A DNA stretch of 64,000 bases from Adiantum capillus-veneris (taxonomy: Eukaryota; Streptophyta; Polypodiopsida; Polypodiales; Pteridaceae). This document shows, one piece after another, positions 11,693 to 22,739 of this stretch. Every line of letters begins with the position of its first letter. Positions within the stretch are counted from its first letter, which is position 1. The stretch lies in NCBI GenBank assembly GCA_014529385.2, contig CM043958.1, forward strand, positions 86,808,525-86,872,524. The letters are read 5' to 3'. The notes under the pieces are model-generated. The model made no database searches and was not told where the DNA came from. It saw nothing but the letters and a program-made list of their open reading frames with translations. The translations under genes were made by a program, and so were the position numbers.

Positions 11693-12280
11693 TTACCTCT
11701 CTCTTGAAATTATAGTCGTCCTCGACTATGAGGTAGAAGAGATAAAGTCTTAGTCATTAGTCAATCTTTCTTAGCAGGTAGAGGATCCCTTTTTTCCCTA
11801 CGACATCATTTAAAGATGGATGACTAATCCATTTAGTACTTGGGAGACGTAGCTGCGCAAGCATGTCTGCTCTTTAGTCCATTTCATTCTCCCAAGTAGA
11901 GTGACAAGTTTTACTTTGTGTTTGAGAGACGTCGTCATCACAAACATGATTCTAAGTATGCATACTACTTAAATTTGTGCACAATAAAAAGAGAAGTAGT
12001 CTTATAAGACAAAAACATTGGTCATTTAACATAAATTTGTATATTTTCTTACTCTAAAGTAGCATTGTAAGCATTGACAAGGTTCATACTATCCTTAAGT
12101 TGTGTTCCTTGCATCCATATAGCATCTTCAAAAGAATAATCTTTGAACGTAATAAGATACCGTCGGATAATCTTACCATGTCGTAGTACCTTGTCTTCAT
12201 GTCGAAGGAGAATAGATTCGGGTTGTATCACCTCTTCTTAGTCTTAGATTTTGGGAGGGTCTTCAATAATTGGTTCACTC
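11693..12280 (-). pseudogene. 3' end of a minus-strand chromovirus: integrase tail, chromodomain, polypurine tract
   Basis: At 12231-12049 the minus strand encodes a chromodomain-like segment (KIIRRYLITFKDYSFEDA, IW at its end) and the tail NLVNAYNATLE. Upstream, EPIIEDPPKI followed by stops corresponds to the integrase end of the plus-strand copy. At 11693-11720 the inverse of the purine tract adjoins the LTR. This chromodomain is the best preserved of the family in the window. Confidence 0.82.
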
Positions 12281-12808
12281 TGATCCCCCTAGCTTTAGGA
12301 CTCGCCCCCTCCTTTGTAGGTATAGTGTTGACTTTTGGAACACAAGCATCTTATTCGGGAAGCACAACAAAGCACCTCAACTCCCTAATCGGCAAGCATC
12401 ACAAGCACCTCAAGCATCTTAGTTAGCAAGCACGACAAGCGCATTAAGAATCTTAGTCATCAAGCACCTCAAGCATCTTAGTCAACAAGCACGCCAAGCA
12501 TCTCAAGCTTGGGTCGAGCTCCCACCTCAAGCACATCCCTAGCTTACCTAAGGTCAAAGGACTTTTAACACTAACCTTTGGAGGTCTTCAATGAAGCTAA
12601 CCCTAAGGTCTTAAAGCTACGTTGGCTAGCGTTGCTCTTTGACATTTCATCTCTCATTTGGACCCCTCTACCAATGGCCCCGTATTGAGATATATATATA
12701 AGCACATGTCTATATTTTAACCCTTGTTTCCGTTTATTTTCCCACATTAAATGATCAATTTAATATTATAAATCATTTGGGTTGGTTAGATAATAGATTT
12801 TATAACAA
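12281..12808 (-). repeat. Chromovirus LTR fragment, minus orientation
   Basis: The sequence matches the LTR pieces at 2710-3038 and 11411-11692. It includes the caagcacctcaagcatct array and the block at 12541-12600. On the minus strand it starts TGTTATAAAATC at 12808. It is joined abruptly to integrase sequence at 12280 and to gag at 12810. Confidence 0.75.
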
Positions 12809-12809
12809 A

Positions 12810-13065
12810 TTTGCCGTACCTTCAGAAGGCATATTGTTGGAAGAGAATACCTTGGTAGCCACCATGGAGTGGTGGATGACTTCAAATATTGTCTTACGCT
12901 TTTGAGCATTAACATATGTGCACATATTCTTAGAAAGTACTACACAAGACTATTTATTTTCCCCTAAGAAGTCAATTCTTTTGAAGATAGTGGCCTTGAG
13001 ATGGGGATCTAGCACGTAGCAAAAAGTTCACTCTTCATATGCACACTTAATTGTAGCAAAGCAAT
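12810..13065 (-). pseudogene. Chromovirus gag fragment
   Basis: The minus-strand translation gives DPHLKATIFKRIDFLGENK, a stop, then MCTYVNAQKRKTIFEVIHHS. This aligns with the plus-strand gag (DLHLKTTILQKIDF; EYVNSQ; ITKVIHHTMFAS). It abuts an LTR fragment directly, so most of the internal region between was deleted. Confidence 0.75.
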
Positions 13066-15004
13066 CAATACTCAAATGAGTTTACACATATCAAAAATCA
13101 TTGAGCCTGTTTAGCAACCTCTCTCTCTCTCTCTATGTGTGTGTGTGTGTGTGTAGTTGTTTTTCTCTAATAAATAAACACAAATGAACGTTCAAGTTCA
13201 AAAGACAGCTGGATTAAGGCAAGTGATAATGATAAGCACAAAAGCAACTCAGTCTTAGAATTATTTTTGTACATTGCTATAAGAATGAGGTCTCATTCTA
13301 GTGTAAAAGTTCAAAGGACAATTTATGTTGTCTGTTCCATAAGGTGGAAAGAGTTTGGTATATCAACGATGTACACTAGCTTTAAGCCAAAAAATTTTCA
13401 AGAAAGGATAGAGTCCTCACCTGCATCCATTCAAACAAGAAAACAACTATGTTAGACTTGAATGCATTTTACAGGTGTCAATGGACTATATTAGTTGTTA
13501 TCCATGTCCATCTTACAACCTTCTCAACTTAAAACATCGTCCAAAGCAATCATGAATTATAGTTTTTCCAAGTATAAGGTGCGTGTTTTTGTTCCTTTTA
13601 AGTTCATTCTTGTAATAAAAAAGGTCATTGCTCCTTTATGATACAAGTGAATTCATATAGTTTTTATAGATAAGGTAATTATACATCCCGATTTATTAAG
13701 ACCTTAAATAGCTATTTACATATATATCATTCTTATCAAAAGGCCACAACCCCTCCCACTCAAATTGTTTTGTACCCTTTATACCAGTCCTTCTATATGT
13801 CATTTTTGCCCTTTTAGGTTTAAAAAAAGGCCAAATGTTGTTATGAATTTTCAAAACGCAGCACAACCACTCTAATAAATTAATAAGACTAGGCAAGTGA
13901 TCAAGTATCAATCCTACCCCTTTCCCCCCAATTTTTTAAGGAGAAAACTGAAATTAATGCAGAAGCTCTTTAGAAGAAACCAAAAATTACGGTGTTATAC
14001 ACTAAAAATTCCTTTTACCACTCGTTCGGCAGAGGCAAAAACATAGTTATGTGCATCAAAACTACAGAGAGAAGAGTCCATTGTTTTGTTTAAAAAACAA
14101 GGGGTATAACAAGTTTTTCTCTTAACCCCCCTCGGACAACACCTTTTTATCATAAAAATGGTATCAAGACAGAAGTACTGCAGAAAAACAGTTTTAAAAC
14201 CCTAGTGGTCAATAGTTCAAAACACCTACAACCAAAAAGCCATCAACTGCCAGCTATCGGCCTTTTACCAAGGCACAACAACCATCTTGCGAGAGTTTTG
14301 AGAGTAAGCCTAAGTGTTTAACCTCTTAATAAAAGAACCCATAAGCCCATTGCCTAGAAAAACACGTGCAGTATGGTAAAGTTGCCCTATATTGAATGTG
14401 AAAAAAAACCCAGTTGTTTGGATGTAACACAGTCGCCCGGGTTGGGCGCCTTCATATAACCATTGACACATGATGCCAACAAAACCTTAAAAGGTTTTGA
14501 ATAGTCCAAATTTGTGCATCTTTCATGAAACAAACCGTAGTGTACTCGTAATATTACCAACCATCCAAACGAGCAAGTGTAGATCATATGTTGTAAATCA
14601 AAAACCGAGTTAGTTCCGGTAGGGTACCAACCTGAGAAGCACCCAATGTTCCACCAAGTCCATAGCCACACAGTAAGAAGTCAAGCAGAGAAAGCCCTTA
14701 AAACCTCTCTTTCACAAACACACACGATATGCAAAAGACAAGGCTAAGTGGGGAATAGAGCAACCCTCACCTCATTTAAATAGTGAAGCACCTCCGATAG
14801 ATGCACTCAATAGCGCTAGCAAGGAGAATCCATTCCATGTTTGCTCATAAACAAGTCAAAAGCCCGAGGCTCATGATACAGGTGGCAGTTGCCATGGTTA
14901 CTCAAGTGGGAGAGAGAGATTGAGCCTTATACCTAGTCGGTGCACATGCATAGCAGAGAGAGATTCTCAAGAGTGAGGGAGTGGGCGTGAAGTGTGTACA
15001 CACG
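13066..15004. other. Unassigned sequence between chromovirus and copia remnants
   Basis: The stretch contains a (CT)n-(TG)n run at about 13120-13155 and several open frames under 100 codons that I do not recognise (13267-13455, 13911-13696, 14671-14387). Bases 13484-13516 match the reverse complement of about 25843-25875 with two mismatches. It probably represents an old repeat that truncated the copia at its right edge. No function can be assigned. Confidence 0.5.
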
Positions 15005-15063
15005 CATTTTGTAGCACTTAAATCAATCATTGAAAAATATTTAGACAGCTCCTCTTTTAGGTC

Positions 15064-16740
15064 TTTGATGTCCTACATGTTAGCACTTGCAATCAGCATG
15101 TCATCAACATACAACATTAGGATGATGAACTTCCCATCTCCCAAATTCTTTGTGTAGGCGCAATGATCTGAGTTGCATCTTGTGAATCCATTATCCAACA
15201 TCCATCCAAGTACCATTGTCTTGATGCTTTCTTTAAACCATACAATCTTTTCTTCAATCTGCAAATCATTTTCTCCTTACCTTTTACTTGATACCCCTTT
15301 GGTTGAAGCATGTAAATTTCCTCCTCTAAGTCATCGTGAGGGAATGCTGTAGTTACATCCATTTTCTCAAGTTCTAAATCTTGAGTAGCCACAAGGCTTA
15401 AGACAAGCCTAATTGAGTTCATTTTTACAACAGGAGAAAATATTTCATTGAAATCAATACCTTTCTTTTGAGAAAACCCGTTTAGCACAAGCCTAAACTT
15501 GTACCTTTTCTTCCCACCTTCTTCTTCCTTCAGCTTATACATCCATTGGTTTTGAAGTGCCCGCTTACCTTTAGGCAACTCAACCAACTCCCATGTTTGG
15601 TTGTGATGTAATGAGTCCATCTCCACTTGCATGCTCTTTATCCATTCTTCTTTGGATTCGTGTTGCATAGCTTCCTCGTATGATTCCAGCTCTGAGATCA
15701 AGAGATGGTTGAAGGAAGGAATAAATCTTTTTAGAGGTCTACTTGCTCTTGTGGATCTTTGGTGAATAGGTTGAGGATCCTCATTTTGTTGACGATGTTG
15801 CATGTTGTCACCGTTTGCACTCCTTGAGTCTTCACCGTCCTCAAGCTCCATGTACTCATCACCTATTTCTTTTGTTTGTTTTCTTTTCAAGTAATCTTTG
15901 TACATATTTTGTTCATTGAAAATTACATCCCTACTTCTAAAGATTTTACCATCTTCAGGATTCCATAGGCGATACCCAAAGTCACCTTCTCCATAGCCAA
16001 TGATGAAACACTTTTTGAACTTTGCATCTAGCTTTGACCTTAAGATTCTATCTATGTGCATGAAAGCCTCACACCCAAACACTTTGAGAAATGAATAATT
16101 CACCGATTTAGTTGTCCATGCCTCCTCTAGAACACCCCCATCCAGTGCTGTTGAGGGTGACTGGTTGATTAAGTACACAAACATACTTACTGCTTCCGCC
16201 CAAAGCTCAAGCGATAGGCCTTCATGTAGCCGCATGCTTCGTGCTCTCTCCATGATTGTTCTGTTCATCCTTTCAGAAATGCCATTTTGTTGAGGTGTCC
16301 TTGGGGGTTGTCCTTTGTCTTCAAATGCCATTGCTAGCACAAAAGCTTTCAAAAGCTTGGCTGCAATACTCACCTCCATTGTCGGATCTGAGGCATTTAA
16401 CCTTGGTACCTGTTTCATTCTCCACAAAGGCTTTCCACCTTTGAAATATGGAAAACACATCGGATTTATTCTTCATGACATAAACCCATGTTTTTCTAGG
16501 TGCATCGTCTATGAATGTTACATAGTACAATGAGCCACCAAGGGATGGTGTACTTGCAGGACCCCAAACATCATAATGAACCAATTCAAGTTTTTTATTT
16601 TTCTTTCATTTCTTGATTTTTGAAATTTTACCCTCTTTTGTTTACCATAAACACAATCTTCACAGAAACTCTAAGTCCACTTCTTTCAAACTTGGTAGAA
16701 GCTTCTTTGATTGAAGGATTTGCATTCCTTTAGCACTCAT
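15064..16740 (-). pseudogene. Copia pol remnant: GAG-pre-integrase, integrase, RT
   Basis: The minus strand encodes HRLGHMSAKGMQ (pre-integrase zinc region) and then the integrase core with VHYDVWGPA, CLRSDNGGEY and PQQNGISERMN, which supply the D, D and E residues. RT follows with NQTWELVELPKGK, MDVTTAFPHDDLEEE and, after a frame change, MLYVDDMLIA. The main block is 16460-15117 (447 codons). The 16584-16321 block is in another frame, so there is a frameshift inside integrase near 16330. A second shift lies near 15260. Catalytic residues are present but the protein is broken. Confidence 0.88.
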
Positions 16741-17270
16741 ATGCCCAAGCCGGTAGTGTCACACCGCACTGTCGACTTTTGTAGTTGTTGCACAAGCTGA
16801 AGATTGCGAGCTGACAGAACACAAGTAAAGTGTACCAACCTTTTCTCCTTTTGCAACCACCAAAGATCCCTTTGAGATCTTCCACTGTTTGTTTCTGAAT
16901 TCAATGTTGTGACCTTCATTATCCAATTTCTCTGCCATCTTTAGATTGAACAAGCGCTTCATGAGAAATACCTTATTGGATGCCGATGGTTTCTCATAGC
17001 AGTCGTCAAGTGACTTCATTAAGTCCTCCGTGGTCTTCATCTCCAAAATGTTGAAGGCCACCATTGACACCAAGCTTAACCGGATTGTTCCCAGTGCCTT
17101 TTGGTCAAGGACAATCCATGCTTCATCTGCCATCGTTGCGGGCTTCTGTGCAAGACCGCCTAGTGGCAAACGAGGTCCTTCTGGTAGAGATAGTCTTCAA
17201 TCTGCATATTCCAATGTTGGTAGTTTTTTCCGTTGAACTTCTCAATCTTGAGCTTCCCTTCCTCCGCCAT
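16741..17270 (-). pseudogene. Copia gag with internal deletion
   Basis: The start is ATG at 17270 (MAEEGKLKIEKFNGKNYQ), followed by the copia capsid-type segment up to LFNLKMAEK. At about 16925 the frame passes directly to NEGHNIEFRNKQWKISKG, which belongs downstream of the protease. The gag zinc knuckle and the protease active site are therefore missing. A stop at the CH-TAG site near 17160 also breaks the N-terminal part. Confidence 0.82.
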
Positions 17271-17329
17271 TACTCCCACTCAATTCAAGAAACCCTTTCC
17301 TTGTGATACTTTAGCTACAAGCAAACCTT

Positions 17330-17341
17330 GCTCTGATACTA
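17330..17341 (-). other. Primer binding site (degenerate, initiator-Met type)
   Basis: On the minus strand TAGTATCAGAGC differs by one base from the canonical TGGTATCAGAGC. It lies two bases from the LTR end. Confidence 0.8.
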
Positions 17342-17343
17342 GT

Positions 17344-18015
17344 TGTTAGGAGATACAACGTAGCTAAGTAGATAATTAGCAGATTACTTAATGGAGAGAG
17401 ATAATTTTCACACACGAGAGATTATAGAGTAGAGAGAGAGAGAGAGACCACACATGATATACGTGGTTCACCCAATGTGGGCTACGTCCACGGGAAAGCA
17501 GCCACTCAATGGCTTTAGTACTTCAAACAAGAAGTAAGTTACAAAGGGATTATACCCTTTTGGAGCTCCCACCTTGCTTCACTCTCACCACCTCACATCA
17601 ACTTCACAATGCTTCACAATCCATTTTTGTGTGTAGAAGAGGCCTCCTTTTATAGGCCAAAAGGGCTGCCCTCTCTCATGAGAGGCAGCTGTGTGTAGCC
17701 GCCCTTGTGTTGACAAGTGCAAATCGAACCCTCCAATCCGCCCATGTGTGGCCGCCCTTGAGAAGACACGTCCGCTGAATTCGGCCACCAGCCATGACTT
17801 CCGACCACCGGCCAACCGGCCATTGACTACCAGCCACCCACCGGCCAACCAACTGGTCGTTTTCCGACCACTTTCCTACTGCCGCCCGATTATAATATTC
17901 TGGCCAAAAGGAATATTCTGTGGCCGTGAAAATTTTGGTTTTTGGTGAGTGATTTTTCTTCACGCATGATGGATTCTCCTCATAATGGGGGCCTTACAAA
18001 TGTGTGTTTTTAACA
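17344..18015 (-). repeat. 5' LTR of the minus-strand copia
   Basis: On the minus strand it runs TGTTAAAAACAC...TCTCCTAACA (672 bp). A TATA-type box (CCTATAAAAGG on the minus strand) lies at about 17646-17657, and an (AG)n run lies near 17430-17447. No second LTR was found in the window. Confidence 0.82.
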
Positions 18016-18208
18016 CAGAAAATTACAAGGCGTAAATCAGGCTCCATACTTAACAACTTATAATGAGCTCCTATTTTAACAATTCAAATTAATATTAGTA
18101 TTTAAGTGTGCGCCCTTTCCCAGGCGCCATACACAATGGGTCGGTAGTACACCTAGTGTGCATGGGCCTAATGCCTAATTAAGGAGATGAGATTAGTGCA
18201 ACTAAACT

Positions 18209-19575
18209 TCAAGCCAAGCTAGTCATTCAAAGAAATAGCTTTAATGATTGTATTAATTAGGTTTCTCCTTTTAAAGCCATTAAGGAAAAATTTGTGTATA
18301 AGAAGCATGATGTCTTCCCAAGCCAAGAAACAGTTAGAGGAAGAATAATAAAGGAGACTAATACGTGTACTAAAGTTGCCTTATGAGGCCGGTTGCTATT
18401 CTTCTTGATAAACTCAACGGACGAGATATTCACTTGATCTCTTTCCCAGATGAATCATTAATCATAGCTACCATTGCAGGGATTGTGTAACATAATTGTA
18501 AAATTAAGGAATTGTATAGAAGTGGAAAAGAACCCAAAAGTTGTAACAAAATCCTCACCGTAGGTTGGTTGAATTTTAAGGCAGTTAGGGTAAATAAGGT
18601 TGATCTCATCAGGGAAAGATATTGTTGAGGCTTAGGATATCGTCCATGTATCTGTATGTATGTTTAAATAGTGAGAGTTGATGACTGTTAATTTTTGTCT
18701 TTCATGGTTTCAAGAAACCATTTGTATTCAAAAAAGGCTAAATACAAATTATGCATAAGGGGTGAGCAAGAAAAGCCCATAGGGATGCCAAGGGTTTGGT
18801 TAAAACATTGGCCACCAAAGTGGACAAAACAATTGTCAAGAACCCAAGTCATGTTATCCACTAGGTTTTTCTCGTCAAAGTGGGAGGGGTGAGATGAGTT
18901 GGATTTTTAATCCATCTCGGCTTATTGAAGAGAGAAATGTAGAAAAGACCTTTTAAATTAGCATGTTTAAACGCAATCCTAGTCATTTTCTTTAGAATGT
19001 TCTTCAACCTCATATCCCCATTTAGGGGTATATTTTTGTAACAATGAGTGATGTCCGCAGTAAAGAGATGAAATATTTGATTGGGGAGGTTGAGAGTGAC
19101 CTCACTAATGTTCTTTATCAGCCAAAAGGGGTTATAGTGTATCTTGAGAAAGTCCAAACAAATTCTTTGTTTATTAGCACAAACACATTCAAACTCAAAA
19201 AGTATAAGGTCGAGGCAAAGAGTAATGTCTTTAGTAACATTGTAAATATACTATTTGAAATATCAGATATCCATCGGAACTTGTTTTTGTGATGCTTATG
19301 TGTGGGAAATAGAACAGGAAGCTTGATTGTATCAAGAGAGTATCCAAGACTAATAAGATGTTTAGAAATACCATTGGTAACCATATTAAGAGAAAGGCTA
19401 AGCAAAGTAAATTCCCTACCTGAAAGACAAGAGTGAGATGCTTTCCAAGAAAGTAATTTGCAAATAAGAGTAGGCAATTTGCGCTTTTATCAAGCCCTAT
19501 GATAAACCAATCATGTACAAGTTTTTGAAATTTCAGCTTGAGATCTGGTGTGATCCAAGTACTATTTATAGACAT
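18209..19575 (-). pseudogene. Penelope-type reverse transcriptase domain
   Basis: Conserved blocks appear in the correct order on the minus strand. They are GLDKSANC (about 19491); FPTHKHHKNKFRWI (about 19306-19265), the KxHK-type block; FTADITHCYKNIPL (about 19064-19023) with the first catalytic Asp; FNQTLGIPMG and CSPLMHNLYL (18805-18740); RYMDDILSL (18653-18627) with the catalytic Asp pair; LIYPNCLKIQP (about 18592-18560); and a C-terminal segment LIHKFFLNGFKRRNL near 18290-18250. At least two +1 shifts (near 18690 and 18615) and several stops separate the blocks. Order and spacing fit Penelope-like RT, not copia, gypsy, LINE or group II intron RT. Confidence 0.85.
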
Positions 19576-21252
19576 CTAATTGTATGGTAGAAGAGAGATC
19601 TTTTGAAAGAAACATTGTTTAACCAATTTGGTTAAGTCTAGTAGGACTTTCTTCTCTAGTCAAAGAGATCTAACAAGGTCAGTTAGGCAGCTAAGTAAAG
19701 CTGATAGAGCAAGGTACGGGTTTTTTGGAAAACTATGGATGTGATTCAGTCCTTTTGCCAAGATTTTAGGGATCGTGGTGTCATCAATCACATTTAGATC
19801 ACAAGTGCATACATGTTTTCCTAAATCACCAAAATCTTCACAGAAGTACTATACTTACCACAAGCACAACCAGGGATAGTATTGTGACGTAAAAAAATCA
19901 TTGTTGGAGACTAGACTTTTAATAGGTTGTTGATACTTCTAGCAAATTAGGACATCATTTAACATTTTATGGTTGCCAAAAAGTAAGTAAAAACACTCAC
20001 AAAATATTGTTTTGGGGGAGAACCAATCCAAAAGTTCATTCTGGTATAGAGAGTGTATATAGATAAATTCTGAAGTAGAGGTCTTTTTTGTGAGATGCAT
20101 CCTTCCACATGGGCCAAAAGATACCTGCAAAGTATAGATGATTATAAGTCAAGGAGGTGCCTGATAGAAGTATTTTTACCTCTTCCTTTAGTAAAGTTGC
20201 AAGACTTTCCTCTATTAAAGTTAGAGGATGTACTAGGGGTTAGAGAAGATGTAAAAGAGTTATTGGGGTGGTTAAAAAATTGGGTCTTTTTAGCGAAGGA
20301 GAATCCTCATCCTCAATACATGGCTTGAGTAACCCAGTAATGATTTTGACACCTTTGTAATTGGCATAAGTAGTGAGACACGTCCCTGGTTCATTTGATT
20401 TGAGTTCCTTAAGAATATCAAGCATTGGCCCACAAAAGATGTTAAAAGAAATTTGAGCAATAACCAACTGCTTGGCCCATCCACCCAACCAAGAGCAGAA
20501 GAGGGATAAATGAAATTCCATCAGTTTCTCTGGGAAGAGTTGATCCAAGTGATTGAGGATATACTAAATAGTATGGTCAAACCGCATAATATTGGAATCA
20601 TAAGTGGCTTTAGGGTCAAGAAATTTGTAGGCACATTTTAGATAGGGCCAAAAAAAATTCCGAATAGATTCAGTGTAGAAGTCTGGATTTCTCTTACCAA
20701 ACTCCATGTTACCTTTCGTACGAATATATAACCCTGCATTAGATGAACACTTAGAATGGTCAACAAAATTAAAGTTGAAGGGAGCCTTGATGAGTTCCCC
20801 TTTGTCCAAGAACTACCCTCCTTTCAAAATTTTGAGTATGCAATCCTCTACCATGGAAGCTGGGAGATTGGCTAAATATACCCAAGTTTACTAAGGATGT
20901 GTGCTAAAAAGGCTTTGTTGGGGAGGACCCAAAGTTGATGGTCCACTCCAAAGGACTCAACCTCAAATTGTCTAGCAGGTAAAAAAGGAAAAACTTTAGA
21001 AACTTTGGGCACCATTTCTAAAAGGTTAGAGTCACTGAGGGAGCAAAGGTTGTTTTGAAATTCCTTGACGGCTTCCAAAGCAGCACTAACCCTGTAAAAG
21101 ATGGCCCCCATTTGAGGGACAACAGGAGTAGTGGGGGTAATAATAAAAGTTGGGTTAAGGCCACATAACTTCTTAAGAAATTTGGATAACTCTACTGTTG
21201 GAGCCCCATTTGTCCAACTGTTGTAATGAGCCCATCTTGTAAAGCATATCAA
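19576..21252 (-). pseudogene. N-terminal extension of the Penelope-like element
   Basis: The minus strand has protein-like blocks in consistent order. They lie at 21252-20872 (ATPTTPVVPQMG-like region, FPFLPARQFEVESFG), 20809-20564 (IKAPFNFNFVDHSKCSS, FWPYLKCAYKFLD) and 20548-20240 (WLGGWAKQLVIAQISFN, GTCLTTYANYKGVKII). I do not recognise a domain. Long N-terminal extensions are known for endonuclease-lacking Penelope-like elements, so I infer one protein. The assignment to the same element rests on orientation and continuity only. Confidence 0.5.
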
Positions 21253-21405
21253 ATTTCCATTTTATGTCAAAGACATCTTATCATTTTGATCCATTCGTCT
21301 GGGTTATGTAAAGATTAATCAGTTAGTCAGGACTCAGATTTGTTCACACTTTGTAATAATGAGTAAGAGAACCCCATGTACATTTTTGAGCTAAGGTGAC
21401 TAAAG

Positions 21406-21413
21406 TATAAAAG
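21406..21413 (+). promoter_or_regulatory. Probable LTR TATA box
   Basis: TATAAAAG lies in the putative U3 region, about 70 bases before the (AG)n run and some 720 bases before the primer site. Its promoter role is inferred from position only. Confidence 0.55.
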
Positions 21414-22125
21414 TCATCTTAGAACCATTTTTAAACAACATTTGAATATTAATTCTGTGTCGTACGAGCCAGAGAGAGGGAGAGAGAGAGAGAGAGAAAG
21501 TGAGTGTGTATTATCCTCTTCGCTACGCGCTTCTCCCTCACCGGATTCACGACGTGACTACACCATCGCGGTAGTCTCTCCGAGAGCTACGCGCCCACGC
21601 CACACATTCACATTTTCGAGCTGTTCGCGATCGATCCTTCCTCGAGCTTGTTTTGCTTGTAAGTAGCACAAACAGTGTCTGTTTTCAACAATCAGGTGCT
21701 TTATGGAATGAGAAAGAGATTAGCTACACATAGATACTCATAAACTTAAGTTTCACCCACTTTTGGATTATGACCTGTTAGTCTATCGCGACTGTATTCG
21801 AGATAATTAGGGTTCAAATCTGGTGAGATTAGACTTATAGGTAAGTATATCCTAGTGAGAGGATGGTGCCTAGTAAGTTTGATGCGATTCCGAGTTCATT
21901 GGAAGTGTAAATGGTGTTATGAGTGTTTAGGGATAGAGTGGGTTGCATTGTACCAGAGTTAATGATTGATGCATCATAAAAGTGCGTGTGTAGATTGGTC
22001 TCAGCCTGACAAGCTAACGAGATTGCCTACGTGCACCTATGGGTTAGTCGTGTCATCGGATGATAAGTATGTTGTTTGTGTCGTGCTCTTGAGTATAAAC
22101 AGGGGAGTAGTCAAGCCCTAAAACA

Positions 22126-22145
22126 TTGGCGCCGCTGTCGGGGAC
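22126..22145 (+). other. Primer binding site, Asp-tRNA type
   Basis: TTGGCGCCGCTGTCGGGGAC follows the LTR end. It resembles the TGGCGCCGTTGCCGGGGA site, complementary to Asp tRNA, that is common in plant gypsy elements. Confidence 0.85.
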
Positions 22146-22739
22146 ACAAGACCTTAAGTAGGGAGATCTACGTCACTCGTGTGATGGTTAGCTTACTTTA
22201 GTTTTGACTAGAGAGAGCTTAAACTTTTAGAATAAGATCCAGGATAGAGTATCCTGAGGTCTAGTGGATAGCCAGGAAGCCTGTGTCTTGCCGAGGGTCT
22301 GCGACTAGTTAGATTTAGTTAAGTAGGATAATGTGGAGTTATGGTTTTTGGTTTTGAGTGCTTGTTATACTTGTGAAGAAATAGAATAGAAAAACGCTGT
22401 AAAAATGCAAAAAACAAACAAAAAAGAAGAAACAATAAGGCTGTTTGCTTGCCTTGAAAGCAAAACCCACCCCATATACCCTTGAAGGGGGTGAAAAGAG
22501 TCGACATTGAAATTTATGATCCAACACTCGAGAAAACATAAAAATTGCGACCAAAACCAACAAAAAAGAAACAAGTGATTTTCATAAGGAAACACTAAGT
22601 GAACCTAAAGAGGCCAAGAGGAGATATAACCATTAGCCTAGGGTAAACTGACTGTGTCATGAGGTACGACTGATGTTCACAAGTTTAAGATGAAGTGTCA
22701 TCAAATTTGCATCACTTCAAGTGCAATGGAGTTGTGAAT

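Larger units (their letters stand above)
15005..18015 (-). mobile_element. Ty1/copia element, minus strand, 3'-truncated
   Basis: From right to left on the minus strand it has a 672-bp 5' LTR (18015-17344), a degenerate initiator-Met primer site, a gag start, GAG-pre-integrase, integrase and RT. The sequence stops being copia-like just after the RT catalytic segment near 15005. RNase H and the 3' LTR are missing. An internal deletion joins gag to the segment after the protease. Confidence 0.88.
18190..21252 (-). mobile_element. Penelope-like retroelement without a recognisable endonuclease
   Basis: About 3 kb of minus-strand sequence can be followed as a decayed protein ending in a Penelope-type reverse transcriptase. 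No LTRs, integrase or RNase H accompany it. After the thumb-like segment the frame ends (LND-stop near 18209) with no GIY-YIG domain. None is evident on the N-terminal side either, although that part is eroded. The lack of LTRs and the RT motifs set it apart from every other element here. The ends of the element cannot be fixed. Confidence 0.8.

Noticed and set aside
14387-14671. 94-codon Trp-rich frame on the minus strand as a gene
   Set aside because: It has no recognisable motif, no support from neighbours, and its length is expected by chance in low-GC DNA.
18190-19575. Telomerase RT or group II intron RT
   Set aside because: The KxHK-type block, the IPMG block and the segment after YMDD fit Penelope-like RT. 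There is no intron RNA structure, no maturase domain, and no telomerase-specific N-terminal motif.
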